This document shows, in pieces, positions 34,185 to 42,074 of a stretch of 64,000 nt of DNA. The stretch's first letter is position 1; every line of letters begins with the position of its first letter. This DNA comes from Candidatus Binatia bacterium. Lineage in GTDB: Bacteria; Desulfobacterota; Binatia; UBA9968; JAJDTQ01. The translations under genes were made by a program, and so were the position numbers. The stretch is taken from positions 310,001-374,000 of the forward strand of contig OX638375.1 of the NCBI GenBank assembly GCA_951813575.1, given 5' to 3'. Under the pieces are notes generated by a model that saw nothing but the letters and a program-made list of their open reading frames with translations, ran no database searches and had not been told where the DNA came from.

Positions 34185-36625
34185 TTCCGGTCACCCGCGA
34201 GTCGAAAACCAAGGGTCGGCAAGGACTTGGTGCGCTCGACACCCTGAGGCGGCCGGAAATAGGCGGCGTTTGTCGCTTCGAGGAGGTGTTTGCCGTCCCA
34301 ACTGCTGCCGCGCACCACTCGTTTGTTGCACTGCAAGCCCCGGTTCCATGAAGAGCCGTCCACCGGCGCGCGGTAGTAGCCGCCGTGCCAGCAGTCATCG
34401 AGCCATTCGAGCGCATTGCCGAGCATGGCGTTGAGGCCGAGCTTGTTGGTATTGTTCGCGGTGATCGACATGAGGCCGCCGGTGAGTTCCTTCTCACGGT
34501 AGCCGTAGCGCTTGATCACGTATTCCCACTCGGCCTCCGACGGCAACCGGAAACGATAGCGCCTGCTGCGCCCGTTCAGCCAACGGATGAACTCCTGCAC
34601 CTGATTCCAGGTGATGCCGGTGACCGGACGGTCCATCCTGGCGCCGCCCGCGGCCGCGCATTTCTTCTCTCTCACGCACACCATCCACTCACCGACGCTG
34701 ACTTCATTGACCCCGAGGAAAAACCGGGAGACGGAGACCTCGCGGACCGGCTGGGCATAGCCCTGGTCGGGGCCGCCCATCATGAACCGGCCTGGAGGAA
34801 CCGGCCGCATTCCGGCCTCGATCTTCTGTATGGCGCCGCGGAGCTTGGCTTCGGCACGCAGCTTTTTGCGGCGGACCTCGGCGAGCTGCAGTTCCCGGTC
34901 GATGGTCCTGGCGGTGCGCTCGCCCCGGGCGACCAGCGCCTTCAGGTCCTTCACCACATCAGCCTGACGCGCCTGTTCGATCAGTTTCGGGAATACCGCG
35001 GCGCGTCTTCCCTTCGGGTAGGCATCGCGGAGCGTCTCAAGCCTTGACAGGGCCGTGGCCCGTTCGCGGGCGAGCCGCGCGACCCGCATGCGTTCGAGCT
35101 GACGCGTGAGGAAGGAATCCACCAGCGGCCGGCTTCTCGGCACCATCTCCGGCAGAGTGACCGGCTCCGTGCTTTCCTTGACCCCGGTGACGAGCTCCGC
35201 AAGCCCGACGTTGTCGACATGGATTCGCCGCCGGCGACCTTCGCCGACGATGCCATTCTCGACGATGGCGGCGAGAAGATCCCGTGTCAAACGGGCAATC
35301 CGGGCATCGATGTCCGTGACCAGGCGGTCCGCCTCCTCGACAGCACCCGGGTAACGGCCGAAATAGTATTTCGCCTGCATCGTGTCGATCCTGGCGGCAA
35401 CCGCAGACAGTCTTGTCGCCAGGGACTCGGTCACGCGCACCGCCTGCTGCAGGCCCTCCACCGAGGAGCGTCCCGTGATCAGATTCGCGGGCGCGAGCTT
35501 GTCGACCTGCGAGCGGTATTCCGTTGCGTAGGCGGCCAGATAGTCGCGCGCCTTCTCCAGCTTTGTCCGGTAACCGTGCCCGAGCTCCATCTGCGCGTCG
35601 ATCTCGGCCTTCGATGCCAGGATCTTGAAGTAAGCGTTTTCACGGTCGATCTCGTTCTCGACGACGTAGTTCACGGCGTAGGTTGCGGCGGCGAGGACGG
35701 CGGCGGCCGCGATCAGCGATTTGCGCCTTCGGCGCAGAAATCTCCCGGTCTTCTCCCATCGCGACAGCGTCAACTCTTCGAGCCAGTCCTCGGAATCGGA
35801 AAACCTGGCCTCGGGATCGAGCTGGATCGCGCGATGAACGGTCCTCAGGAAGCGGGCGCCATAGAACCGGCCATAGGCCAGGATCTGGTCCTCGGCGATC
35901 TCCTCCGTCCGTTCGCGGCCGAGTCGTTCGTGGGTGACGAGCTCGTAGAAGACGGAGCCGAGCGAATAGAGATCGGTGCGTTGATCGATGCGACCGCCGT
36001 GAAGCTGCTCGGGCGCGGCATAGTTGAGACTGGCGAAGACCTCCCCGGCGGTTTCCGTCGTCTCGGCGCCGCCGTCGTCGGCATCCGCGTCGTGGGCGAC
36101 CGCCGCGCCGAAATCGATCAGCACCGCCTCGTCGGACTCGGTAATGATGATGTTCCGCGGCTTGATATCGCCGTGGATGACCTTGCCGGCGTGGACCGTC
36201 CCGAGCCCGCGAAGAAGTCCACGGAGCCAGCCCACCACCCGATCCTCGGGCTGCACGGCGTTTTCCTGGATCACCGAACCGAGATTCCGGCCGTCCACGT
36301 ACTCCATGATCATGTACGCGGTTTCGAGGCCCTCGAAATAGCGCAGCACCTTGACGATGTTCTTTTCGTCGAACTGGGCGAGGATACGGGCTTCCCGCAG
36401 GAACGAGTCGCGCAAGGATCGGAACCGCTCCTCCTCACCGGGAAGGGGAAGCACCCGATAGTTCTCGTCGCGGCTGCAGTACCGCCTCGGAAAGAACTCC
36501 TTGATCGCGACGTCCTTGTCAAGATTGCTGTCGTAGGCACGGTAGGTGTTGGCGAACCCCCCGCTGCCGAGATGCCCGAGAATCTTGTATTCTGCGATCT
36601 TCGCGTTGTTTGGAAGCAGCACCAT
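34181..36625 (-). CDS. Transmembrane Ser/Thr protein kinase with C-terminal FGE/SUMF1-like domain
   Basis: 814 residues. The N-terminal Hanks-type kinase (about 13-285) has the Gly loop GHLGSGGFANTY, Lys42 in VAIKEF, catalytic HGDIKPRN (Asp153; HGD instead of HRD), DFG 171-173 and APE 204-206. After an Arg-rich stretch comes a membrane helix (304-322), a long helical region (about 325-600), then a formylglycine-enzyme-like domain (605-812; PPGRFMMGG, LPSEAEWEY, GNALEWLDD, VVRGSSWD, GFRLAG). The Cys pair of active FGE is absent, so this is probably a binding domain outside the membrane. ATG 36625 is 1 bp from the upstream stop. Confidence 0.92.
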   Translation of the reverse strand: MVLLPNNAKIAEYKILGHLGSGGFANTYRAYDSNLDKDVAIKEFFPRRYCSRDENYRVLPLPGEEERFRSLRDSFLREARILAQFDEKNIVKVLRYFEGLETAYMIMEYVDGRNLGSVIQENAVQPEDRVVGWLRGLLRGLGTVHAGKVIHGDIKPRNIIITESDEAVLIDFGAAVAHDADADDGGAETTETAGEVFASLNYAAPEQLHGGRIDQRTDLYSLGSVFYELVTHERLGRERTEEIAEDQILAYGRFYGARFLRTVHRAIQLDPEARFSDSEDWLEELTLSRWEKTGRFLRRRRKSLIAAAAVLAAATYAVNYVVENEIDRENAYFKILASKAEIDAQMELGHGYRTKLEKARDYLAAYATEYRSQVDKLAPANLITGRSSVEGLQQAVRVTESLATRLSAVAARIDTMQAKYYFGRYPGAVEEADRLVTDIDARIARLTRDLLAAIVENGIVGEGRRRRIHVDNVGLAELVTGVKESTEPVTLPEMVPRSRPLVDSFLTRQLERMRVARLARERATALSRLETLRDAYPKGRRAAVFPKLIEQARQADVVKDLKALVARGERTARTIDRELQLAEVRRKKLRAEAKLRGAIQKIEAGMRPVPPGRFMMGGPDQGYAQPVREVSVSRFFLGVNEVSVGEWMVCVREKKCAAAGGARMDRPVTGITWNQVQEFIRWLNGRSRRYRFRLPSEAEWEYVIKRYGYREKELTGGLMSITANNTNKLGLNAMLGNALEWLDDCWHGGYYRAPVDGSSWNRGLQCNKRVVRGSSWDGKHLLEATNAAYFRPPQGVERTKSLPTLGFRLAGDRK

Positions 36626-36626
36626 G

Positions 36627-38012
36627 TCAGAGCGTGCAGAACTTGTCCGGATCCGACATGTCGCAGATGCGGGACACCGCCTGCGGGGTCTCGTTGGGGG
36701 CGGGTCCGGGAAGCAGGACGCGACTCCTCGCGGGAACGATCTCGGAGGCCTGGTCGGGCTGGCAGTCAGGCGCTCCTTTCGGGACCCAGCACCAGAGCCA
36801 ACTGATGGGAATGTCGCATTTGTTTTCGAACTCGGCGAACTTCTCGCCATCGCCGGTCAGCCTGTAGGCGGCACAGCGTGCATCGGCCTTGGGAGCCTTG
36901 GTATCGACCAGGGCGGGCGCCGCCGCGAGCGCGGTGGCGTTGGCTGACGCCGGTCCGGGCGTGCCGGTTGCGGGAGCTCCGCTGCCGGAGGCTGCTGACG
37001 CAGGGGCTGGCGATGCAGCCGTCGCCGGGGCCGGGACCGTCGACGCAGGAGTTGCAGACGCGGTAGTCGCCGAAGCCGGGGGCGTTGCCGCAGGAGTCAC
37101 GGATGCAGGAGCCCCCGAGGCGGTAGCCACCGACACGGGCGTCGCCGCCGTGGACGTTGCCGGCTTACCGGCAGGCGCGGAAAGCTTGCCGGCCTGTCCG
37201 GGCGTGGAAGGTGGAGTCGGGGGGGCCGCCGTAAACGTCCCCGGCGCCGCGGCATTCTGCCCCGGGGGAGCGGAGGCCGTCAGGCCCGGTACAAGTGCCT
37301 GCGACCGCGTCTGGAGCATGGATTGGCTTGCCTTCGCAATGACGGACGAGAAGGCATTGAAGGAAACGATGGTGCCGCTGGGACCGTAGCCGGTGTTGTA
37401 CCCGCCGGGAGCGAGCCCCAACTGGGAGCTTCGGTCCAATTGGCTTTGTGTGACGTGGGCGACGGCCATGTTGGCCATGGCGATACTCTCGAGGATATGG
37501 TTGTTTATCGCCCGAAGCTCGCTCTCGAAGGTCGCGCGGGCGATTTCGGCGTCACGCATGAGGTCGTGCTTCTGACCCAGTTCCTTTTTTATGTCGAATC
37601 CCTTGGCGCGCGAGTTGTTGATGGCCTCGGTGGTGGCCATGTCAACGAAGTCGTCGTCTTGGGCCTCCAGATTCTGCACCTGCTCGAAGGAGAACAAGGC
37701 GTTGCCGTTGGCAAGGTTGAGGCATTCTCCGAGAACATGGCCCTCTTCCGTGCTCCGCGGCCGGAAGCCTTTGGCGAGACGCAGGAAGTCTCCCGACAGG
37801 TCACGGACGCGGTAGTGGGCCTCGTCCTTGCTGACCGGGACTTTCCCGTTCTTCAGGTCCTCGACCTTGACGAAGTACTCTTCGCAATACCGCCAGATCT
37901 CACCGCTTTGTATGTCCGGAGTTTGAGCGGTCGCCGACAGCGCAAGCCACAGCAGTCCGATGGATAGGCCCGCCGCCAACGACCACCGGCTACGCTCCGA
38001 AACGCTTGGCAT
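36627..38012 (-). CDS. Exported protein with Ala/Pro/Thr-rich linker and Cys-rich C-terminus
   Basis: 461 residues, no family recognised. A signal peptide ends near SATAQ. An N-terminal domain (about 30-210) contains helices rich in Asn/Ala. A long Ala-Pro-Thr-Ser linker (about 230-375) spans the wall-like distance. The compact C-terminal region (about 376-461) has six Cys (CAAYRL, NKCDIPISWLWCW, DCQP, ICDMSDPDKFC) that could form disulfides. ATG 38012 gives the signal peptide and overlaps the lipoprotein stop by 23 bp; an ATG at 38045 is an alternative. Confidence 0.7.
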   Translation of the reverse strand: MPSVSERSRWSLAAGLSIGLLWLALSATAQTPDIQSGEIWRYCEEYFVKVEDLKNGKVPVSKDEAHYRVRDLSGDFLRLAKGFRPRSTEEGHVLGECLNLANGNALFSFEQVQNLEAQDDDFVDMATTEAINNSRAKGFDIKKELGQKHDLMRDAEIARATFESELRAINNHILESIAMANMAVAHVTQSQLDRSSQLGLAPGGYNTGYGPSGTIVSFNAFSSVIAKASQSMLQTRSQALVPGLTASAPPGQNAAAPGTFTAAPPTPPSTPGQAGKLSAPAGKPATSTAATPVSVATASGAPASVTPAATPPASATTASATPASTVPAPATAASPAPASAASGSGAPATGTPGPASANATALAAAPALVDTKAPKADARCAAYRLTGDGEKFAEFENKCDIPISWLWCWVPKGAPDCQPDQASEIVPARSRVLLPGPAPNETPQAVSRICDMSDPDKFCTL

Positions 38013-39501
38013 AGCGGTTCTTGAGCTGCTTCCTGAAGTCCGCATAGTCGCGCGCCCTGATCTTCTCCCTCTCGGCTTCCTCGAACTCCACGATGTACTC
38101 CCGTTGCGAGTTGTAGGAGTTGCTGAAGGCGGTGTCGAACCCCTGGTTGATACGGTCGATGACCGTCTGCGCCGATATTGCCATGGTGAGCCCGGTGTTG
38201 ACCATGGCTATCCCGGCTCCGGCGGCGAAGGGATTGTCGCTTTGCGCGCCGCCGACGGCAGCGAAGGCACCGCCGATCGCCATCAGCGTGCCCAGGCCTT
38301 GCTGGATCTGGGCGTCGACGAATTCCTTCCGAGCCTTCAACTCCGCCTCGCGCAACTCGTTGAAGCTGGAAGTGAAGTTGGATGTGTTCAGGACCGCCTC
38401 CATCCAGTTGCGATCCCGGTCCCGGAGGTACTGAAGTTCCGCCTGCCGCGCCCGGACCAGGAAGCGGCGCTTGCCCCGGTCGCTACGCTGCAGCACGATG
38501 GTCGACGCATTCGGCTCGCCGTAGAACGCCCAGTAGTCTTCCTGGGAACGAGTTGCCGTCTTTGAATTGTCGACCTTGGTAAGCGCCACCTCGACAACCT
38601 GGTGGACGCCCTTGTAGACAGGGAACGCGTCGAGCCGCCCTGGATTGTAGGACACCGCGGCGAGCTCCTGCGCGGTCAACTCCTCCTTCGGGATCCCGCC
38701 CTCCGACAACTTGACCTCACCGGATGGGAGCGCGTAGAACTCCCCGGCGGCGAGTTTGCCGCTGTCCCGCGCCGTGCCCGGGTTGACCGCCGTCAGCTTG
38801 TCGATCCTGGCATTGAGGAAATCCACCAGTTGCGCGCGCGCACCGTAGCCGTCGCTGTCGGCGGCATACGAGGTCAGCCGGTCCGGAAGTCCCACCGCTC
38901 CGGCGGTAGCGGAAGAGAATGCCTTGTCGACGCGTACCGAAACGATCGGCGTGATCCACTCGCCGTAGGTGGTGTCGGACACGTTCGACGGCTGGGTATT
39001 CGGATGGACATAGGCTCCGAAGCTCACATCCACGTCATGCGGAGGCAGGCCGTCTTCGTAGGATTCACGGTAGAAACCCCGGTTGTCGTCGTGCTTCACC
39101 ACTTCCGGATTGAGGAAGACGAGGTAGGTCCCCCTGCTGCGGGCCTCGAGATACTTGGCTAGATGAAACGCGTAGAAGACGTTCTTCGACTCCATCGCGT
39201 TGAAGTTGGTCTCCGCCGTGCTGCCGTCGGCCGGCTTGGCAGCAGCGCCTCCCTCCTCGGACTCGGCGCCGACTCCGGACGGAATCGGATTCTGCCAGTA
39301 GGCCTCCTGGTAGCGCAACCGGGCCGAAGCGTCGACGCTGGCGACGAAGCTCACCCTTACCACGGGCAGGCCGCGGAACTTGGCGGGTTCGATCTTCACC
39401 GGCGTCTTGTCGTCGATACCTGGACCCCACCCCCCTCCGAGTCCTCCCAGACATCCGGCCAGAATCAGCATGGAAGCTAGGGAACCGAAGATTCTGAACA
39501 T
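37990..39501 (-). CDS. Novel lipoprotein
   Basis: 503 residues with a clear lipobox LAGC (Cys17) and a Gly-rich segment after it, so it is lipidated and probably in the outer or inner membrane. Most of the chain is of unknown family. Near the C-terminus (about 400-455) a Gly/Ala-rich hydrophobic stretch (LGTLMAIGGAFAAVGG) could insert into a membrane, followed by a charged helical tail (EFEEAEREKIRARDYADF). ATG 39501 follows GGGAGGG. A 106-bp gap separates it from the PP2C gene, the only sizeable break in this operon. Confidence 0.75.
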   Translation of the reverse strand: MFRIFGSLASMLILAGCLGGLGGGWGPGIDDKTPVKIEPAKFRGLPVVRVSFVASVDASARLRYQEAYWQNPIPSGVGAESEEGGAAAKPADGSTAETNFNAMESKNVFYAFHLAKYLEARSRGTYLVFLNPEVVKHDDNRGFYRESYEDGLPPHDVDVSFGAYVHPNTQPSNVSDTTYGEWITPIVSVRVDKAFSSATAGAVGLPDRLTSYAADSDGYGARAQLVDFLNARIDKLTAVNPGTARDSGKLAAGEFYALPSGEVKLSEGGIPKEELTAQELAAVSYNPGRLDAFPVYKGVHQVVEVALTKVDNSKTATRSQEDYWAFYGEPNASTIVLQRSDRGKRRFLVRARQAELQYLRDRDRNWMEAVLNTSNFTSSFNELREAELKARKEFVDAQIQQGLGTLMAIGGAFAAVGGAQSDNPFAAGAGIAMVNTGLTMAISAQTVIDRINQGFDTAFSNSYNSQREYIVEFEEAEREKIRARDYADFRKQLKNRYAKRFGA

Positions 39502-39607
39502 GGCATTTCCCTCCCAAATTGAGCAGTACTCGCCCGTACCCTTATCCAATCGGCCCCCAACGTGCAAGCTGAACATTGAGCCTGCAGCGTGTTGCAGGGA
39601 CCCTGTC
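39502..39607 (-). promoter_or_regulatory. Only sizeable gap inside the kinase/stator operon
   Basis: 106 bp before the lipoprotein gene; it could hold a secondary promoter. I see only the GGGAGGG ribosome site near 39515 and no consensus promoter. Confidence 0.3.
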
Positions 39608-40324
39608 CTATGCCTCCACGGCCACCACGCGGAACAGGGCCATCGCCAGATTGTCTTGCCGCACCGCCTGCTTGCCGCGGACCCTGTCCACGACCTGGCG
39701 CAGCGGGCCTTCGGAGGCATGGTCCAGTTCCGCGACGATCTCCTCGTCGCGGAGTGTCCGGATCCCGTCCGAGGCCAGCAGGATGCTGTGATGGCCGCCC
39801 GGGCTGAGACTGGCCTTTCCCTGATCGATGGCCTTGATGCCGCGTCCGAGAATCGCGGCGGTCAGTGCCACTCTCCCGTTCAGCTCGGCGTTGTGAAGTT
39901 GATTGAGACGGGTGAGCGTGCGGTCCGCGTTGATGGCAAGCACCAGGGAATCGCCTACCGAGACGAAGTGGCAGACGTCATCGAGCACAACCGCGGCAAC
40001 CAGTGTGGTTCCACAGTCAGGGATACCGCTCTCCGACTGGTAACAGGCCAGCGCCTCATCGGCCGCCGGCGGCAGGCGGCGGAGGCAGCTCTCGATTTCG
40101 GCACCGCCCTCCACGACCGCGGGCAACTCGTCCGCGAGCCAGGCACGGCTGAAGGCGTTCACCGTAGCGCTCGCATCGCCGCCGCCAGGCAGCCCGCCGA
40201 TGCCGTCGGTCAGTATCCCGCCCACCGCGGCGTGTTCCCGGTTGCGAATCGAGAACAGGCTGACGAAGTCCTCCTGTGAATCACGGGTTCCCTGGTAGCG
40301 GATTTTCGATGCGGCGACCCGCAC
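39608..40324 (-). CDS. PP2C-family Ser/Thr phosphatase
   Basis: 238-residue cytoplasmic phosphatase, the likely antagonist of the kinase encoded downstream. Metal-dependent phosphatase motifs are in order: GTRDSQEDF (Asp19), TDGIGG (Asp40), GTTLVAAVV, VGDSLVLAI, LASDGI and RQDNLAMAL with the last metal-binding Asp. No membrane segment. It is 20 bp after the FHA gene and upstream of the lipoprotein gene. Confidence 0.92.
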   Translation of the reverse strand: MRVAASKIRYQGTRDSQEDFVSLFSIRNREHAAVGGILTDGIGGLPGGGDASATVNAFSRAWLADELPAVVEGGAEIESCLRRLPPAADEALACYQSESGIPDCGTTLVAAVVLDDVCHFVSVGDSLVLAINADRTLTRLNQLHNAELNGRVALTAAILGRGIKAIDQGKASLSPGGHHSILLASDGIRTLRDEEIVAELDHASEGPLRQVVDRVRGKQAVRQDNLAMALFRVVAVEA

Positions 40325-40344
40325 CTCGCACCTCCCCGATGCCC

Positions 40345-40965
40345 TCAGCGCCAGTCGACATACTTGCCGAAGAGCTGGACGAATACCATCTCTGTCTCAC
40401 CGATCTGGAGCCTGTCGCCGTCGGACGCTTCCTCGGTGTGAAGGATCGGTGCGCCGTTCAGATAGGCAAGATTGGTGGAGTTTCCGGCAACGACGTAGAA
40501 CTTCCGGGACTTCGGGTCCGCGGCGATGATGGCATGCGCCTCGGCGGAGACGGCTCCGTCCCAGTCGATGGATATGGCATTGGCCTCCGAGCGGCCGACG
40601 GTGCTGCGTCCGAGAGACAGGTCGAAGGCATGGCCGAAACCGGAGTCGGAAATCACCACGAGCCACCCGGCGCGATTGCCGGGGTCGACCGCGGACGTGG
40701 GCTCGGGGGCGGGTCCGGCCGGCCGCGGCGACGCGGTGGCGCGCGACCCGGCCGTGAGCACCACCGTTTCATCGGGGGCCCCGACAGCGGGTGACGATGC
40801 GGACACCTCGGCCTCTTGCGGCAGTTCCAGCGTGATTGCTTCGGGGCTCGGCTGGTGCGGCTCGGACAGGTCGATGATGATCGTCTCGTCCTCGTCGATT
40901 TCCTCGTCCCGGGAGACGGCCGGAGTTTCGGGCGGCTTGCTCTTGCCTCGTTTCCGTCTGAACAT
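40345..40965 (-). CDS. FHA-domain protein with N-terminal phospho-acceptor-like Thr motifs
   Basis: 206 residues. The C-terminal FHA domain (about 100-206) shows LSLGRSTVGRSEAN, VSAEAHA and TNLAYLNGAP, close to the canonical GR, SxxH and NG signature. The acidic N-terminus has two similar motifs, DEDETIII (Thr28) and PDETVVL (Thr67), which resemble the ETT phospho-sites of GarA/OdhI that fold back on their own FHA domain. It is probably a kinase-controlled switch. ATG 40965 is 3 bp from the stop of the channel gene. Confidence 0.85.
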   Translation of the reverse strand: MFRRKRGKSKPPETPAVSRDEEIDEDETIIIDLSEPHQPSPEAITLELPQEAEVSASSPAVGAPDETVVLTAGSRATASPRPAGPAPEPTSAVDPGNRAGWLVVISDSGFGHAFDLSLGRSTVGRSEANAISIDWDGAVSAEAHAIIAADPKSRKFYVVAGNSTNLAYLNGAPILHTEEASDGDRLQIGETEMVFVQLFGKYVDWR

Positions 40966-40968
40966 AAC

Positions 40969-41715
40969 CTATTCCGCCTTGTACAGCCGATTGACCAGAT
41001 TATCCAGGCAATACTGCCCGCACCTGTTGATGACCCGCTCCTCGAAGCTCTGCACCACGTTCATGACGAGCACGAGAAAGGCGGACATCACCAACGCCAC
41101 CAGCGTCGTATAGAACGCCACCGCCAGCCGGGCCGTGAGCTCGGTCAGCAGATTGGGGTCCTGGCTGCGCCCGGGCTCGCCCGCGTAGGCCAGCGCATCC
41201 GAGATCCCGATCACCGTGCCGATGAAGCCGAGGGTGGGAATGACCCACATGACATAGCGCAGAATGTTGTATTTCAGATCGAGGTCGTGGGAGCGCAGAT
41301 CGATGCTGCTGTTAAGCACGGCGCTGGCATTCTCCACCGATTTCGTGGTCTGGAAGACCGAGATGATTCGCTTGATGAGCGACGGCAGGAAGAGATAGTC
41401 GGAGCCCGTGGCGAGGGAGACCTTCTTGTACACCGCCGGAAGGTCGGTGGCGACGAGAAGCGTCTCCTCGTCTTCCGGCAGGTAACGGAACCGGAGCTGC
41501 CTGCCTTCCCCTTTCGCTTCGAGGTAGCGGAGGACGATTTCCGCCAGCCCGACAAAGAAGATGATCCACATGACGTTCTGGACCGAGAAGGGGTACGTCC
41601 GACCGCCCCGGTCGAGGACGATCTTCGCCGCGGTGTCCGAGAGGTAGAGATGCATCGCGTACAGCAAGACGACGGCCAGACATGCCGCACCAACGGCGAA
41701 TGACAACCGCCTCAT
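40969..41715 (-). CDS. MotA/TolQ/ExbB-like proton channel subunit (A-type stator)
   Basis: 248 residues with four membrane helices (about 5-25, 46-65, 152-174 and 195-222) and a cytoplasmic loop of about 85 residues between helices 2 and 3. Helix 3 (WVIPTLGFIGTVIGISDAL) and helix 4 (LAVAFYTTLVALVMSAF) match the conserved pore helices of the MotA/TolQ/ExbB family, including the polar Thr residues lining the channel. A-type subunits form pentamers around a B dimer; the vWA proteins of this operon are the obvious B candidates. ATGA overlap with the upstream FHA gene. Confidence 0.85.
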   Translation of the reverse strand: MRRLSFAVGAACLAVVLLYAMHLYLSDTAAKIVLDRGGRTYPFSVQNVMWIIFFVGLAEIVLRYLEAKGEGRQLRFRYLPEDEETLLVATDLPAVYKKVSLATGSDYLFLPSLIKRIISVFQTTKSVENASAVLNSSIDLRSHDLDLKYNILRYVMWVIPTLGFIGTVIGISDALAYAGEPGRSQDPNLLTELTARLAVAFYTTLVALVMSAFLVLVMNVVQSFEERVINRCGQYCLDNLVNRLYKAE

Positions 41716-42074
41716 CTTTTCTCGATCTCTCCCGTCATCGGGTTGCGAACGTAAGTGATCTTGCGGCTCTTCCGGGATGCCGCGTCAATGACGTCCTGGA
41801 TGCGCAGACGCTCGTTCCCGACCATGATCGAGGTGTTCTCGTCGACGACCGTATAGGTGGTCCGTTCCGGCCTGCCCTTCACCAGGACGTACGTTCCCGA
41901 CTTGCTGCCGATATCCCGCAGAACGATCTGCCCGTCCTCGATCTCCAGCGCCGCGTGTTCACGCGACACGGTGGGATTCTCGATGACGAAGTCGTTTCCC
42001 GGCGCTCTTCCGATCTTGATAATCAAGTTAGCGGCCACTCCGGGCGCGAGGGGCTCGTCGACGGAAACGGGCAT
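41712..42074 (-). CDS. Small FHA-domain protein
   Basis: 120 residues, almost entirely one FHA domain: KIGRAPGNDFVI (Arg23), VSREH (Ser37, His40) and IGSKSGTYV, where Ser replaces the usual Asn before Gly. It reads phosphothreonine and probably links the kinase to the stator channel encoded next. ATG 42074 is preferred (GGGGA 6 nt upstream); it starts inside the last 52 bp of the giant gene, and its stop overlaps the channel gene. Confidence 0.88.
   Translation of the reverse strand: MPVSVDEPLAPGVAANLIIKIGRAPGNDFVIENPTVSREHAALEIEDGQIVLRDIGSKSGTYVLVKGRPERTTYTVVDENTSIMVGNERLRIQDVIDAASRKSRKITYVRNPMTGEIEKR

Noticed and set aside
35900..36625. Diversity-generating retroelement target in the kinase-FGE gene
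   Set aside because: FGE folds are common targets, but no reverse transcriptase, template repeat or variable-repeat pair was seen in the window.
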